Shown piece after piece: positions 8,131 through 16,321 of a stretch of DNA of 64,000 bases. The translations under genes were made by a program, and so were the position numbers. The notes beneath the pieces were generated by a model. It saw only the letters and a list, made by a program, of their open reading frames with translations. It was not told the origin of the DNA and searched no databases. This DNA comes from Halobacterium sp. CBA1132 (lineage in GTDB: Archaea; Halobacteriota; Halobacteria; Halobacteriales; Halobacteriaceae): contig NZ_BCMZ01000002.1 of NCBI RefSeq assembly GCF_001485535.1, positions 62,001 through 126,000 of the forward strand. The letters run 5' to 3'. Within the stretch, counting starts at the first letter, position 1, and every line of letters begins with the position of its first letter.

Positions 8131-9048
8131 TTACGGTCCCTCTGCGATGCGGTCTTCTAGTGCTTCTACGAACGCCGGGCGGTACTCCTCGGTCCACTGG
8201 TCGTCTTTCTCGTCCATCGCGTTCGTGTTGCCTTTTCCACGGTCGAAGACGCGCTTCAGTTCGCGCTCATCGTAGCGTGGGTTGATGAGCTCGCAGTCGA
8301 CGATCCCCGCGCCGAAGTTCCGGGCACCGCCCAGCTGATGCATGAAGTCCGTCTTGTGAGCATTGAGGAAGTCGATGCTCTCCGCGAGTAAGCCGATGAA
8401 CTCCGGCTTTTGTTCGCGGAACGTGAGTTGCCAGCAGCCGTCGAGATTGGCGACCGCATCGACTTTGACGTTCCGTAGTGGTTCACGGTTATCTTCTCGA
8501 TTCCGCGAGACGATATTTCGGTTCAACCGTCGATAGTGGCCCTCAGCTTGGCCGCGCGTATAGTCTACGCTGGATCTGACGGGGTTGAACTTGATCGGCC
8601 GCCGCATCACCTTGCCGGGGATGCCACCGAAGCCGCCGAAGAGATCGAAGACGATGCAGCCGGCGTCTTCCTTCGGTTCATCGGTACACGCGCCTTTCTC
8701 ATGATAGCCGGCGTCGAGGTCGCGGTCGTAGACGCCCTCTTTCATGAAGTTTGCGTTGCCCTCCCCAGGATGGCAGGCAGTGCCGCCGTACTCCTGAACG
8801 GTTTCCTCTATCCCGTGACGGAGCCAGCCCGACAACGGGAACGCTGGGATGATGCCGCCGATCTGGTTCTGCGGGTCGTCGTCATCGTAATTCCCGCTTG
8901 AGGCGTGATGTCTGTCGGTCATGATACTGTCACCGACCACTAAGAGGTCGGACTGAATTCGTACAAATACGTCGTCGCCGAGTTCGTCTATCATATCTGG
9001 TATGACTACTGTCTGTTCGTTACTCGATACACAGCGGTCGGCCGCCAT
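8131..9048 (-). CDS. Cas7-like RAMP protein (HRAMP-type)
   Basis: The first gene of the leftward operon encodes 305 residues; an internal ATG at 8994 is an alternative start. After a first strand (DVFVRIQSDLLVVGDS) comes GIIPAFPLSGWLRHGIEE, the equivalent of the 'select and position' segment typical of Cas7/Csm3/Csf2 RAMPs. A glycine-rich region follows (DLFGGFGGIPGKVM), then an RRM-like strand pair, and finally HQLGGARNFGAGIVDCEL, a classic RAMP G-loop. Cas7 proteins polymerise along guide RNA to form the backbone of class 1 effectors. No Cas10, Cas3, Cas6, adaptation genes or array are seen. Another RAMP subtype, for example a type IV Csf2 relative, cannot be excluded. Confidence 0.75.
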   Translation of the reverse strand: MAADRCVSSNEQTVVIPDMIDELGDDVFVRIQSDLLVVGDSIMTDRHHASSGNYDDDDPQNQIGGIIPAFPLSGWLRHGIEETVQEYGGTACHPGEGNANFMKEGVYDRDLDAGYHEKGACTDEPKEDAGCIVFDLFGGFGGIPGKVMRRPIKFNPVRSSVDYTRGQAEGHYRRLNRNIVSRNREDNREPLRNVKVDAVANLDGCWQLTFREQKPEFIGLLAESIDFLNAHKTDFMHQLGGARNFGAGIVDCELINPRYDERELKRVFDRGKGNTNAMDEKDDQWTEEYRPAFVEALEDRIAEGP

Positions 9049-9350
9049 TCAACCAGCTACGGTTGTTTGAAGAACGGGACATCTCAGGCGTCCGTGGAAG
9101 TGGCTGCTGTACTGCATGGAATGAGAATCAAGACCGGTTGGCGATGATCGGTCTATGAGCGCTCCAGCACCAACCCAACTTCCACCCTGTCGTGTTCTCT
9201 CTCATCCCAGAGCGCTCACCCAGTTGCGCGATATAAACTCATCTCTACGACGGCTGCTCCACCAATAGGTATTATTCACCTCCGACCATCCATTCGAACC
9301 CCACACCACCCGGGCGATATCAATAGTTGAAACACAGAATTTCATTCAGC
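9049..9350. other. Upstream region of the RAMP operon, no gene seen
   Basis: This stretch should contain the leftward promoter of the Cas7-like gene, but I cannot point to a clear BRE/TATA pair. No CRISPR repeat or convincing ORF is present. Confidence 0.3.
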
Positions 9351-9430
9351 AATCATCGAGTAATTACACGTGAAACGGCATTATGCCGCCTTCCACGCTG
9401 AATCAAGAAATCGTATTACCAACAACTGAT
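9351..9430. repeat. Direct repeat A (about 80 bp) next to helicase cassette
   Basis: This sequence is closely matched by 9732-9810 with a one-base gap, and its core (AAGAAATCGTATTACCAACA) recurs at 12009-12042. It contains a small palindrome (GGCAT TTA-type centre ATGCC) at 9377-9388 and a potential start codon at 9383. All copies are in the same orientation. Confidence 0.7.
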
Positions 9431-9731
9431 ATACAATCTTCCCGACGAGAATTCGTCTGCGCTTTGCCCACTCAATTCCCTACTCCAGAACCAACACTCG
9501 GTGTTCATTTCTCCGAGGTGGGGAGACGGCAGTCAGCGATTTGCTCTACTACGCTACTATGTGTCTAATTGTAGACGGCACAGCCTGGTTAATAGGCTGA
9601 AAGTTGGCCTGAAATGGAATGGTACCAAGGAACATGAATTAGGGAGGAGACGGACTGCTGTAGAAGTGGAGAAAGGAGATCTACAGCAAGAATTTACATA
9701 ACAGTAATGATAATAAAGAAGTTTATCCAGT
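9431..9731. other. AT-rich spacer between repeats A and B
   Basis: This 300-base stretch of lower GC has only short frames without coding character. Nothing recognisable is present. Confidence 0.3.
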
Positions 9732-9810
9732 AACAATCGAGTAATTAAGCATGGGCGGCATTATGCTGCCTTCCACACTGAGTAAAGAAGTCGTATTGCC
9801 AACAACTAAT
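9732..9810. repeat. Direct repeat B, abutting helicase 3' end
   Basis: This second copy of the 80-bp repeat ends five bases before the stop codon of the leftward helicase gene. It differs from copy A at scattered positions, and only a minority of the differences would be synonymous in the short reading frame it contains. Confidence 0.7.
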
Positions 9811-9815
9811 AACTT

Positions 9816-11834
9816 CTATGATACTATTTGGCCGTTTTTAGCGATTTTCAAGAACATCGCGTGGGTGTCGGTTACGAGGAGGTGGTCCGCTGGTTCGAAA
9901 ATACCTACAGTCTGCTGCAACGCCTCGTCTCCATTCCACCTGAAGCAGTCTGCCCCGTGCCAACCACCGCCGGGATCTTGTTCAATACAACTTGCCAGTT
10001 TCTCATCGTGCAGAACATCCCGAACCCATTCCTTATCGACACTATCTGGTCCACTTTCAGTTACTTCAAGCCGCGCGTTAACAGATTCGTGTAGTGTCTT
10101 AATCGTCTGCCAACTCTGCCGGTCGCCAGCGTTAGAAGCTCTGATGAGATCCTCAATAACTGCTACTCGCTTGGTGGCATTATACCAATCGTCGATAGTC
10201 AGCTGCCGAGGAGTTAGCCACTCCGGTGACGCGCTTGTATTGACATAGACAGTACTCGCATCCGTCGATTCTCCTGGAGTTCGACCGAATCGAAGGATAG
10301 CCTGAAAAACTAAATCATGGGTAAAATGGTGGTAAATCGTTTCACCGAGATCGGTGCTAAACTGGAGTGTATTTCCACCGTCCTCGCCGTTGCTACGCTC
10401 CGGTTGTGTTGGCTCACCACAAAGTGCACACCACCGTTTCACTACTTGATCCCCGGGATATGGGTTTCCGGAAATAAATCCGAGTGACTCATCCTTGAAC
10501 CGATTTGAGCTGAGAACAGATCCGTAGTTCTGTGCTCGATATTTGTCGTCTCCGTTCTCAACCGACTCAACACATTTTCCGAACCAATCTCTTGATTGGT
10601 AGTTATTGAGAGCACGCTTCCGTGAAATAATCGGGAATTTCCGGCCTTCGACATTTCGAACGAGCGCCAATCGTTGCTGATCTCGCCGAGAGAGTCTTCC
10701 GCTAGAGTATGGATGACGACTCTCAGCAACCTGAATGACCTCTATCCCTAACCCCTCTGTTAGATACCGATCGATACGATCTCGCTCTAGAACTTGTTCC
10801 TTATCGAAATCACAGCCGAAGACAATATTCCATAGTCGTTTAACTGGAACTGCATCTAACCCAATCACCTGTTTTGCTGTCTCCAACGGCGGTGGCTCTA
10901 GGACGAGAATCTCTCCCGAACTCCGATCGCGAACACACCGGATCTCAGAACTAACACCGAGTTTCCCCCATAACTCTGGCTCATACGCAAGTTCCATATC
11001 TGGACCTACGTTCTCCATCACCAGCAGAGCGCATGTGAGGAAGGCAGAGAGTTTGTGTGCAGTATTATATTGGGAGGAATTGATATCGAGAACTTTCTTG
11101 ACCGTCTGTTCATCAGCCCCTCTTTCCAAGAACCATTCTAAGGTCTCCTCGTACTCCTCATCTTTACGGGCTCTCGCTTCGATCAGGTCTGTTATATTAT
11201 TCGGTGGCAGTTCATCGACTGCTTGTATGAACTCCGAGATAAGTTCGCTCGGCTTATCGGATATCTTTGAGTTACTTGACGGGAACCGTTCAATAAATGG
11301 ATCTGGGTTAAATTCGTCGAAGATAACGATACGATTATGCAGATACCTCGGATTATAGGCGTGCTGATGGTTCCCTACCAAAATATCAATATTATCAGAT
11401 CCACCATTTAGGTGGTTGATATTATTGATATACTCACATGATGAACCATCTGTGTGGCACGGCATCGAGACATTATTTCGGCCTGTGTGAAGTTCCTTGG
11501 CGGACACGCCTTTGGCGTACAGACGTTTTGCCTTTTGTGTATCCCCAGAATTAGTGCCTTGAAACGTCTCACAATCCCGACTCGGGCTTGGGATTGTTCC
11601 GACAGTAATATCACCCGCTCCCTCTTCGTTTTTGAGTTGCTCTACCTCTCTTTCGGCTTGATCATAGAGATCTGTTCGGCCCGCAAGATATAGAACACTA
11701 TATCCTTGCATGGCTAATCGAACTGCGTTATACGTCTTTCCACTGGCAGGTGGCGCTTCTATAAGAACAGGGCCGTCTGCCTGGCACGCCCCCGTAATGA
11801 GATTTTGTGTTCGATCTCGTACGTCCTCAATCAT
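9816..11834 (-). CDS. DinG/XPD-like superfamily 2 helicase
   Basis: The 672-residue protein has Walker A APPASGKT at residues 27-34 and a Walker B/DEAH-like IFDEFN at 171-176. Between them are C88, C126 and C133, placed like the Fe-S cluster cysteines of XPD/DinG helicases, although only three are evident. A CALC zinc pair (C469/C472) precedes a motif VI-like QAILRFGRTP at 511-520. DinG-type helicases unwind DNA 5' to 3' and serve as the effector helicase (Csf4) of type IV-A CRISPR systems. Base composition is clearly more AT-rich than its neighbours, and direct repeats lie on both sides, suggesting recent acquisition. It may serve the RAMP operon downstream or be independent. Confidence 0.65.
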   Translation of the reverse strand: MIEDVRDRTQNLITGACQADGPVLIEAPPASGKTYNAVRLAMQGYSVLYLAGRTDLYDQAEREVEQLKNEEGAGDITVGTIPSPSRDCETFQGTNSGDTQKAKRLYAKGVSAKELHTGRNNVSMPCHTDGSSCEYINNINHLNGGSDNIDILVGNHQHAYNPRYLHNRIVIFDEFNPDPFIERFPSSNSKISDKPSELISEFIQAVDELPPNNITDLIEARARKDEEYEETLEWFLERGADEQTVKKVLDINSSQYNTAHKLSAFLTCALLVMENVGPDMELAYEPELWGKLGVSSEIRCVRDRSSGEILVLEPPPLETAKQVIGLDAVPVKRLWNIVFGCDFDKEQVLERDRIDRYLTEGLGIEVIQVAESRHPYSSGRLSRRDQQRLALVRNVEGRKFPIISRKRALNNYQSRDWFGKCVESVENGDDKYRAQNYGSVLSSNRFKDESLGFISGNPYPGDQVVKRWCALCGEPTQPERSNGEDGGNTLQFSTDLGETIYHHFTHDLVFQAILRFGRTPGESTDASTVYVNTSASPEWLTPRQLTIDDWYNATKRVAVIEDLIRASNAGDRQSWQTIKTLHESVNARLEVTESGPDSVDKEWVRDVLHDEKLASCIEQDPGGGWHGADCFRWNGDEALQQTVGIFEPADHLLVTDTHAMFLKIAKNGQIVS

Positions 11835-12008
11835 ACTCTCTAGATGTCACTCTAGACATCGCTGATTGCTGATTTATCTATTGGGATTCCAACAGAGACT
11901 ATTGACCATCCAAACGCTTCGACCCAATCCAGAACAACGAAACAAGTGATAACTTTAATAATTAGACGATAGCCTGTATTCTGTAAGAAGCGACTCTGAC
12001 AGATCTGA

Positions 12009-12042
12009 ACTCAATAAAGAAATCGTATTACCAACAACTGAA
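12009..12042. repeat. Direct repeat C (short copy) upstream of helicase gene
   Basis: This 34-base copy matches the core of repeats A and B (AAAGAAATCGTATTACCAAC) in the same orientation. It lies 175 bases upstream of the helicase start, so copies B and C bracket the helicase gene. Confidence 0.65.
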
Positions 12043-12197
12043 ATTACAGCTCGAACATCTTCCTGCATGTCGGCTCGATTGTCCCTCGAAATAGTGTGTA
12101 CTGCTTCAACTGTTCGTACGCCCCATTCGGGATTGCGTGGTGGGAAAACGCGCGCCTCGACGAGATCCTCCCTGAAGCACAGAACGGCAGCGAGTAG
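12042..12197 (+). pseudogene. C-terminal protein remnant starting at repeat C
   Basis: An open frame without a start codon begins at the repeat boundary (a stop lies at 12039-12041) and ends with TAG at 12195-12197. It reads as protein and contains YCFNCSYAPFGIAWWENAR followed by DEILPEAQ. The CxxC and tryptophan-rich text suggests the last 50 residues of a real gene whose front was replaced by the repeat or helicase cassette. The family is not recognised. Confidence 0.4.
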
Positions 12198-12314
12198 ATA
12201 ACCAGAATCATCGAATTACGGCCAGCCCTCGTTTCCGTCTGGTGTATTCCTCACAGAGAGATTGGTGGAGGGGGTGGATGGGTGGTTTCTATCTCTCGGT
12301 GGGGAGTAGAGAGT

Positions 12315-12686
12315 ATGAGTATGGAACAGGCGGTTTCAGAGATTCCCGGCCGGATAGCCGACACTCCCGTACAAACAGTGCAGTCTGGAGCGCGGCTGCC
12401 ATGCCCGCTGTCGGACTGTGACTTCCAGTACTGGAATACCGGGGACCGCCAGGGGAAGCGAACCCCGACGGTCCAAGACAAATTCAGCGCCCGTGACGAG
12501 CCGTGCCAGCACTTCCACGGGAAGTGGACGCCAGCGAATCAGGAGTCTCTCGAGTCGGTCTTGGAGGATGCGGCCGAAGCCGGCTCAGAGATTTTCTGCG
12601 TCGTTGACGAGCAAGTCCCGTTGGAAGCGTCGGCACAGCTGGTCCTCCTCTACGTTGAACAGCAGACCACACTCGGCGGATTCTGA
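12315..12686 (+). CDS. Small zinc-binding protein, 123 aa
   Basis: The ATG at 12315 (MSMEQAVSEI) is preferred to 12282, whose extra residues look noncoding. Cysteines C30, C35 and C64 with H66 or H68 can form a zinc site. A C-terminal hydrophobic strand region (ASAQLVLLYVEQQT) resembles part of a small globular fold. It lies 6 bases upstream of the methylase-like gene, with which it likely forms an operon. Function is unknown; it is typical of haloarchaeal mobile-element cargo. Confidence 0.6.
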   Translation: MSMEQAVSEIPGRIADTPVQTVQSGARLPCPLSDCDFQYWNTGDRQGKRTPTVQDKFSARDEPCQHFHGKWTPANQESLESVLEDAAEAGSEIFCVVDEQVPLEASAQLVLLYVEQQTTLGGF

Positions 12687-12692
12687 CCAGCT

Positions 12693-14072
12693 ATGTCCAC
12701 CGAAGGAACTCAAGTCGAACACGAGCAGCAGCGCCCACAGACCACGCCTGCGGTCAGTTTCTGGACCGATACGACCGAGGGGTCGACGTTCCAGTCGGAC
12801 AAGCTCCGTCACTGGACGGAATCCCATCTTGAGGGCGCGGAACAGGTGTTGAATCCGTGTGCTGGCGTGGCGGCTCTTGACGTCGACGCGGAGGTCCTCC
12901 GGGTAGACGTCGACGAGGACGCGAACGCCGACCTCCACATCGATTTCCGCGAGTTACCCGGTTACGTCGAGGACGAATCGTTCGACGCGATCGTCTACGA
13001 CCCCCCGTATACACCGCACCAAGCCCGTTCGAAGTACGGGCTGGATATCTCTGACGAGGAGTTCTTCTTCTACGGTCGAGCGGTGAAGGAACTGTTCGAT
13101 CAGCTCCTCGCGCCCGGTGGTGTGTTCGTCCAGTTCGGGTATTCGACGGCCGCGATGCCGCGTGAGTTCGGGTACGAGACCGTCAGCGTCGGACTATTCA
13201 ACAAGCTCGGTTCCCAGAACGACTACCTCGGTGTCGCGGCTCGAAAGCCGACCAGCCCGACCGAGCAGGTGTCGCCGGTCGCGGTCACAGAGACGGTCAC
13301 GCAGAACGCTGGTGCAAGCGAGATCGACGCCGGCGATATCTCCACTGGTGGGAACGGCGGGAACACCATCGAAATGCGATACGAACAGGCCGCTCATGAC
13401 ACCAGCTTCGAGGACGCACTCGCCGGCGCTGTCGGATCGCAGATCCGTCCGACCGACCGAGTCCTCCACATCTTCGAGGACGAACCCCGCGTCTCGCTGT
13501 CCATCGAGCGGACCACGACGTGTCGATACGATTGCGTGGACATCGACACTCCGGCGGACCCCGCGCCGGCTGATGTAGTCGAGACGCCGTGGAACATCGA
13601 TGCCCGCTTCGGGACGGGCGTCTTCGACGTGATCGTGCTCGATGTTCCGCATTCGGCGTTCCAGCGGAACATCCGCACGCCCCAAGAGGAAGCGAGCGGC
13701 GGGTCGGACGTGACGCACATCGACACGGCGTTGAAGCGGAGTATCACCGACCTCGTGCGTGGTGACGGTGGGCGAGTCGTCCAGGTCGGGCGGACGGCGA
13801 CGTTGATGTCGGGGAACGACTACGATTATCATCGGGCTGGGGTGAGCATCATCGAGCATCCGGCTGTCCCGCACGACCGAGTGGTCGCCGTCGACGAGAA
13901 GCCCCACGAGAATCTGGAGATCGTCGGCCTCGGTGCAGGGGAGGTTGACCGGGTTCACCAGAACCCGCACGGAGCACCCGGCTTGACGAGCAAGCATCGA
14001 CGGACGGACTTCGAGCCGTCAGCTGAGAGCGAGTTCTGCGTTCACTGTGGGAACCGGTTCTCCCCCACGTGA
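12693..14072 (+). CDS. Two-domain DNA-methylase-like protein
   Basis: The 459-residue protein has an N-terminal Rossmann methyltransferase-like domain with NPCAG (54-58) and DPPY at residues 103-106, the catalytic motif of N6-adenine/N4-cytosine DNA methylases. A second domain repeats the layout but has LDVPH (316-320) where DPPY is expected, so it is probably inactive. A CVHCG half-ribbon ends the protein (C449/C452). Fused active and degenerate copies occur in haloarchaeal viruses and plasmids. It may protect element DNA or act with a nuclease nearby, but no restriction partner is adjacent. Its stop overlaps the next GTG start. Confidence 0.65.
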   Translation: MSTEGTQVEHEQQRPQTTPAVSFWTDTTEGSTFQSDKLRHWTESHLEGAEQVLNPCAGVAALDVDAEVLRVDVDEDANADLHIDFRELPGYVEDESFDAIVYDPPYTPHQARSKYGLDISDEEFFFYGRAVKELFDQLLAPGGVFVQFGYSTAAMPREFGYETVSVGLFNKLGSQNDYLGVAARKPTSPTEQVSPVAVTETVTQNAGASEIDAGDISTGGNGGNTIEMRYEQAAHDTSFEDALAGAVGSQIRPTDRVLHIFEDEPRVSLSIERTTTCRYDCVDIDTPADPAPADVVETPWNIDARFGTGVFDVIVLDVPHSAFQRNIRTPQEEASGGSDVTHIDTALKRSITDLVRGDGGRVVQVGRTATLMSGNDYDYHRAGVSIIEHPAVPHDRVVAVDEKPHENLEIVGLGAGEVDRVHQNPHGAPGLTSKHRRTDFEPSAESEFCVHCGNRFSPT

Positions 14073-14308
14073 GGGACCGTATCGAGTATCACGAACAGCC
14101 GATTGGAGAGGCTAACTTCCCCGAAATGACCAAGCGTGTCGACAATTCTGAGGAGTTTGGCAAGGAACCAATCGTCAAAGAGCAAGTCACGTGCAGCGAT
14201 GACAGCTGTAAGTATGCAAGTGGTAGTCCACAGGATATGCACAGCTCGTATCTCTACCGGTATGGTTGCGATGGCGGCACGATGGAGTTGAATATCGCCA
14301 AGCCGTGA
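14069..14308 (+). CDS. Small cysteine-containing protein, 79 aa
   Basis: A GTG start overlaps the stop of the methylase-like gene (GTGA), indicating translational coupling. The product contains TCSDDSCKYASG and YRYGCDGG, giving three cysteines that could bind zinc with a fourth ligand. It is otherwise unremarkable and not recognised. Position and coupling support it as a real third gene of this operon. Confidence 0.5.
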   Translation: MRDRIEYHEQPIGEANFPEMTKRVDNSEEFGKEPIVKEQVTCSDDSCKYASGSPQDMHSSYLYRYGCDGGTMELNIAKP

Positions 14309-14458
14309 GCAAGTCACTAGAATAAGTTGCGGTTATCAGAGAATTGTTTTAACTACCGATAGTAGTGGAGTGTGAATTAATGGGTCGATAACACTACACG
14401 GCGATCCTTGCGGTACAGACGTTCAAAGACGCAAATACGCGATCCAGGGTTTGTGACA

Positions 14459-14546
14459 GCGATATAAAAGTCACAATCGTTCTTACACCGAAATAGCACG
14501 ATTCTCGCGGAATCCCCCGGCGCAGGCACGCCGGAGGAATCGTGCT
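14459..14546 (+). other. TATA-like element followed by a nested hairpin; candidate small RNA
   Basis: A TATA-like GATATAAAAG at 14461-14470 is followed about 25 bases later by a structured segment. Outer arms AGCACGATTC (14495-14504) and GAATCGTGCT (14537-14546) enclose inner arms CCGGCG (14517-14522) and CGCCGG (14529-14534). The spacing fits an archaeal promoter driving a short structured transcript. A cruciform or protein-binding site is the alternative. Confidence 0.35.
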
Positions 14547-14555
14547 GCCACACCG

Positions 14556-14822
14556 ATGACAGCAAGCCAAATTACCAGGGTCAGGAGTGATAACTCTGTC
14601 TCACAGAGCGCCACTCTTGAACACGACCCACTGACACACCACGCCGTACAATTCGCACGCCAGCGAACTGCCACACCCGACGACGACAGCAGTCCCACAG
14701 GTATCCAGCTACGCGAACCGATACCGCAGTATCTACCATGGCACCTACACGGCCTCGACGACACCTCGTCGAGAATCCGACAGGCGCATCGACGAACCAC
14801 ACCTATTGCGAGGGCGGTCTGA
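14556..14822 (+). CDS. Possible small protein upstream of regulator, 88 aa
   Basis: This open frame of 88 codons ends immediately before the ATG of the next gene (14823). It is hydrophilic, with no domain recognised. Codon usage is not as GC-biased as its neighbours and the antisense frame is also open, so it may be noncoding leader DNA rather than a gene. Confidence 0.3.
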   Translation: MTASQITRVRSDNSVSQSATLEHDPLTHHAVQFARQRTATPDDDSSPTGIQLREPIPQYLPWHLHGLDDTSSRIRQAHRRTTPIARAV

Positions 14823-15209
14823 ATGGACGATACAACCGGCGACACGGCGTCGCTCGCCATCCCGATGGATCCCGACGTCGCGTTCAACGCAATCTCGAAT
14901 AGTCGTCGGCGCCGCGTCTTGTTATCGTTGTCACGCACCAGCGGCGAGCTCACCGCTAACGAACTCGCTTTCGAAATCGCGGCCATCGAAAATTCAGTCG
15001 ACCCCAGCAAAGTCGGCAGTGACGAGCGGACGTCCGTCTACATCACGCTCACCCAATCACATCTTGAGACGCTCGCTGAGTGCGGTGCCATCGACTATGA
15101 TGGCCGTTCGAAGACTGCAACTGCAACGGATGCAACCGAGCCGCTCGCCGAATACATCCGCCGACTCCAAACAGCGTGCTACAAGCCAGAATCGGAGGAC
15201 TCCGCATGA
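14823..15209 (+). CDS. Winged-helix regulator (DUF7344-like)
   Basis: This 128-residue protein has the haloarchaeal winged-helix pattern: DVAFNAISNSRRRRVLLSL, then GELTANELAFEIAAIE, then a helix-strand segment ending GAIDYDGRSKTATATDAT. The family is known to me as DUF7344, a set of predicted DNA-binding regulators; that assignment is recall. It is the first gene of a tightly packed rightward cassette, with its stop overlapping the next start (ATGA at 15206-15209). It probably autoregulates the cassette. Confidence 0.7.
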   Translation: MDDTTGDTASLAIPMDPDVAFNAISNSRRRRVLLSLSRTSGELTANELAFEIAAIENSVDPSKVGSDERTSVYITLTQSHLETLAECGAIDYDGRSKTATATDATEPLAEYIRRLQTACYKPESEDSA

Positions 15210-15907
15210 CGGACGCCCAGCAGCCAGCACTCGCGACGCTTCGAGACATCGACGCCAGCTTTCACAGGCTGTTCGAGGCGGTCGATACTGCGGATGAGAC
15301 AGCAGCCACGCCAGTCGCAGACCCAACCACTACACTCCGACGTGCACGCTCGCAGATCGACGCTGCGCTCTTAGACCAGCACCGTCGAACAGACGACAAC
15401 CCACTCCCAGATGGCGGCTCGTGTGTCCTCCAGTGGACTCCAACTACGTCTCCACCGCGGCGGCTCGTTCTTGAGCCCGACGGCGACGCCGATAGCTGGA
15501 CGCGGCGTGAACTCGAGTGGACCGGCGCCGGCTGGCGCACCTGTCGTCGCGACACCATCCGTGATGTTGCGATCAGCGCCCCCGCGGAACCACGCTACCC
15601 AGACCCCGTTGATCCGCCAACACTCGACACGCTTCTCGCCTTGATTCGCGGCACCTGGACGAACCCAGACCCAAACGTTCTCGTCTTCGATACGGCCAGG
15701 ATGACTGAACAAGGAGTTCTCGTAGCTGTCGAGGACGAACTCCGGTATCGAGGAGCCGATAGTCACCAGTGGTACACCGTCACCGACGAAGCGGAACTCT
15801 CTCATCACCTCCAGCAGCAGGGGCAGCCGACCGTCCAGTCGCTCTCGGAGACTTCGCTGACGCGCCAGCACTTTACGCCGAGTCCACTCACCGATGACGA
15901 CGGATGA
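15206..15907 (+). CDS. Uncharacterised cassette protein, 233 aa
   Basis: The ATG at 15206 overlaps the stop of the regulator. The N-terminal 60 residues are helical. The middle (SCVLQWTPTTSPPRRLVLEP, then EWTGAGWRTCRRDTIRDV) looks like a beta-rich domain, and the C-terminal part has LLALIRGTWTNPDPNVLVFD. No catalytic motif is recognised. Its 3' end overlaps the next gene by 14 bases, so the three genes are probably translated together. A role with the nuclease downstream is inference from the operon. Confidence 0.6.
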   Translation: MTDAQQPALATLRDIDASFHRLFEAVDTADETAATPVADPTTTLRRARSQIDAALLDQHRRTDDNPLPDGGSCVLQWTPTTSPPRRLVLEPDGDADSWTRRELEWTGAGWRTCRRDTIRDVAISAPAEPRYPDPVDPPTLDTLLALIRGTWTNPDPNVLVFDTARMTEQGVLVAVEDELRYRGADSHQWYTVTDEAELSHHLQQQGQPTVQSLSETSLTRQHFTPSPLTDDDG

Positions 15908-16321
15908 GCCCACTCCAGAGGGATACGATGACCGCCTGAGCCTGCTGACGAAGACAATCGAGGCACTCCGTGAAACACTCGAGCGCGATCATTCGCTTCC
16001 CACTGACCAACGGATGTTCGCCTGCCGGCTCCTCTTCCTCGCGAGCCAGCCGATCACTGAAGCCGAACGGATTCTGCCCGAGCCAGACCGAGATGTTGAC
16101 TCAGCAGAAGATCTAACTCTCGCTTCATGGGATGACTACGCGGCTGCAGTCATCAACATCGAACGGCAGTTGTGCTGGCTAGTTCGCTCACTCCGTGCTG
16201 TACAGCCGGCAGCCCACCACTACGACGAAACACCCGCCGAGAAGTTCACAACAGCCCTCGAGTACGCTACAGCCCTCCGAGATATCCTGCCAGCGGTTCC
16301 CGAAGACAGTCCGGTTCTCGC

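Noticed and set aside
8536-8901. Plus-strand ORF of 121 codons
   Set aside because: It is antisense to the Cas7-like gene, which has clear RAMP motifs.
6435-12042. Possible CRISPR array near the RAMP operon
   Set aside because: The repeats present are only three, unequal in length, separated by hundreds to thousands of bases, and do not resemble haloarchaeal CRISPR repeats.
14483-15010. Minus-strand ORF of 175 codons
   Set aside because: Cysteine- and arginine-rich text typical of an antisense frame, overlapping the supported DUF7344-like gene.
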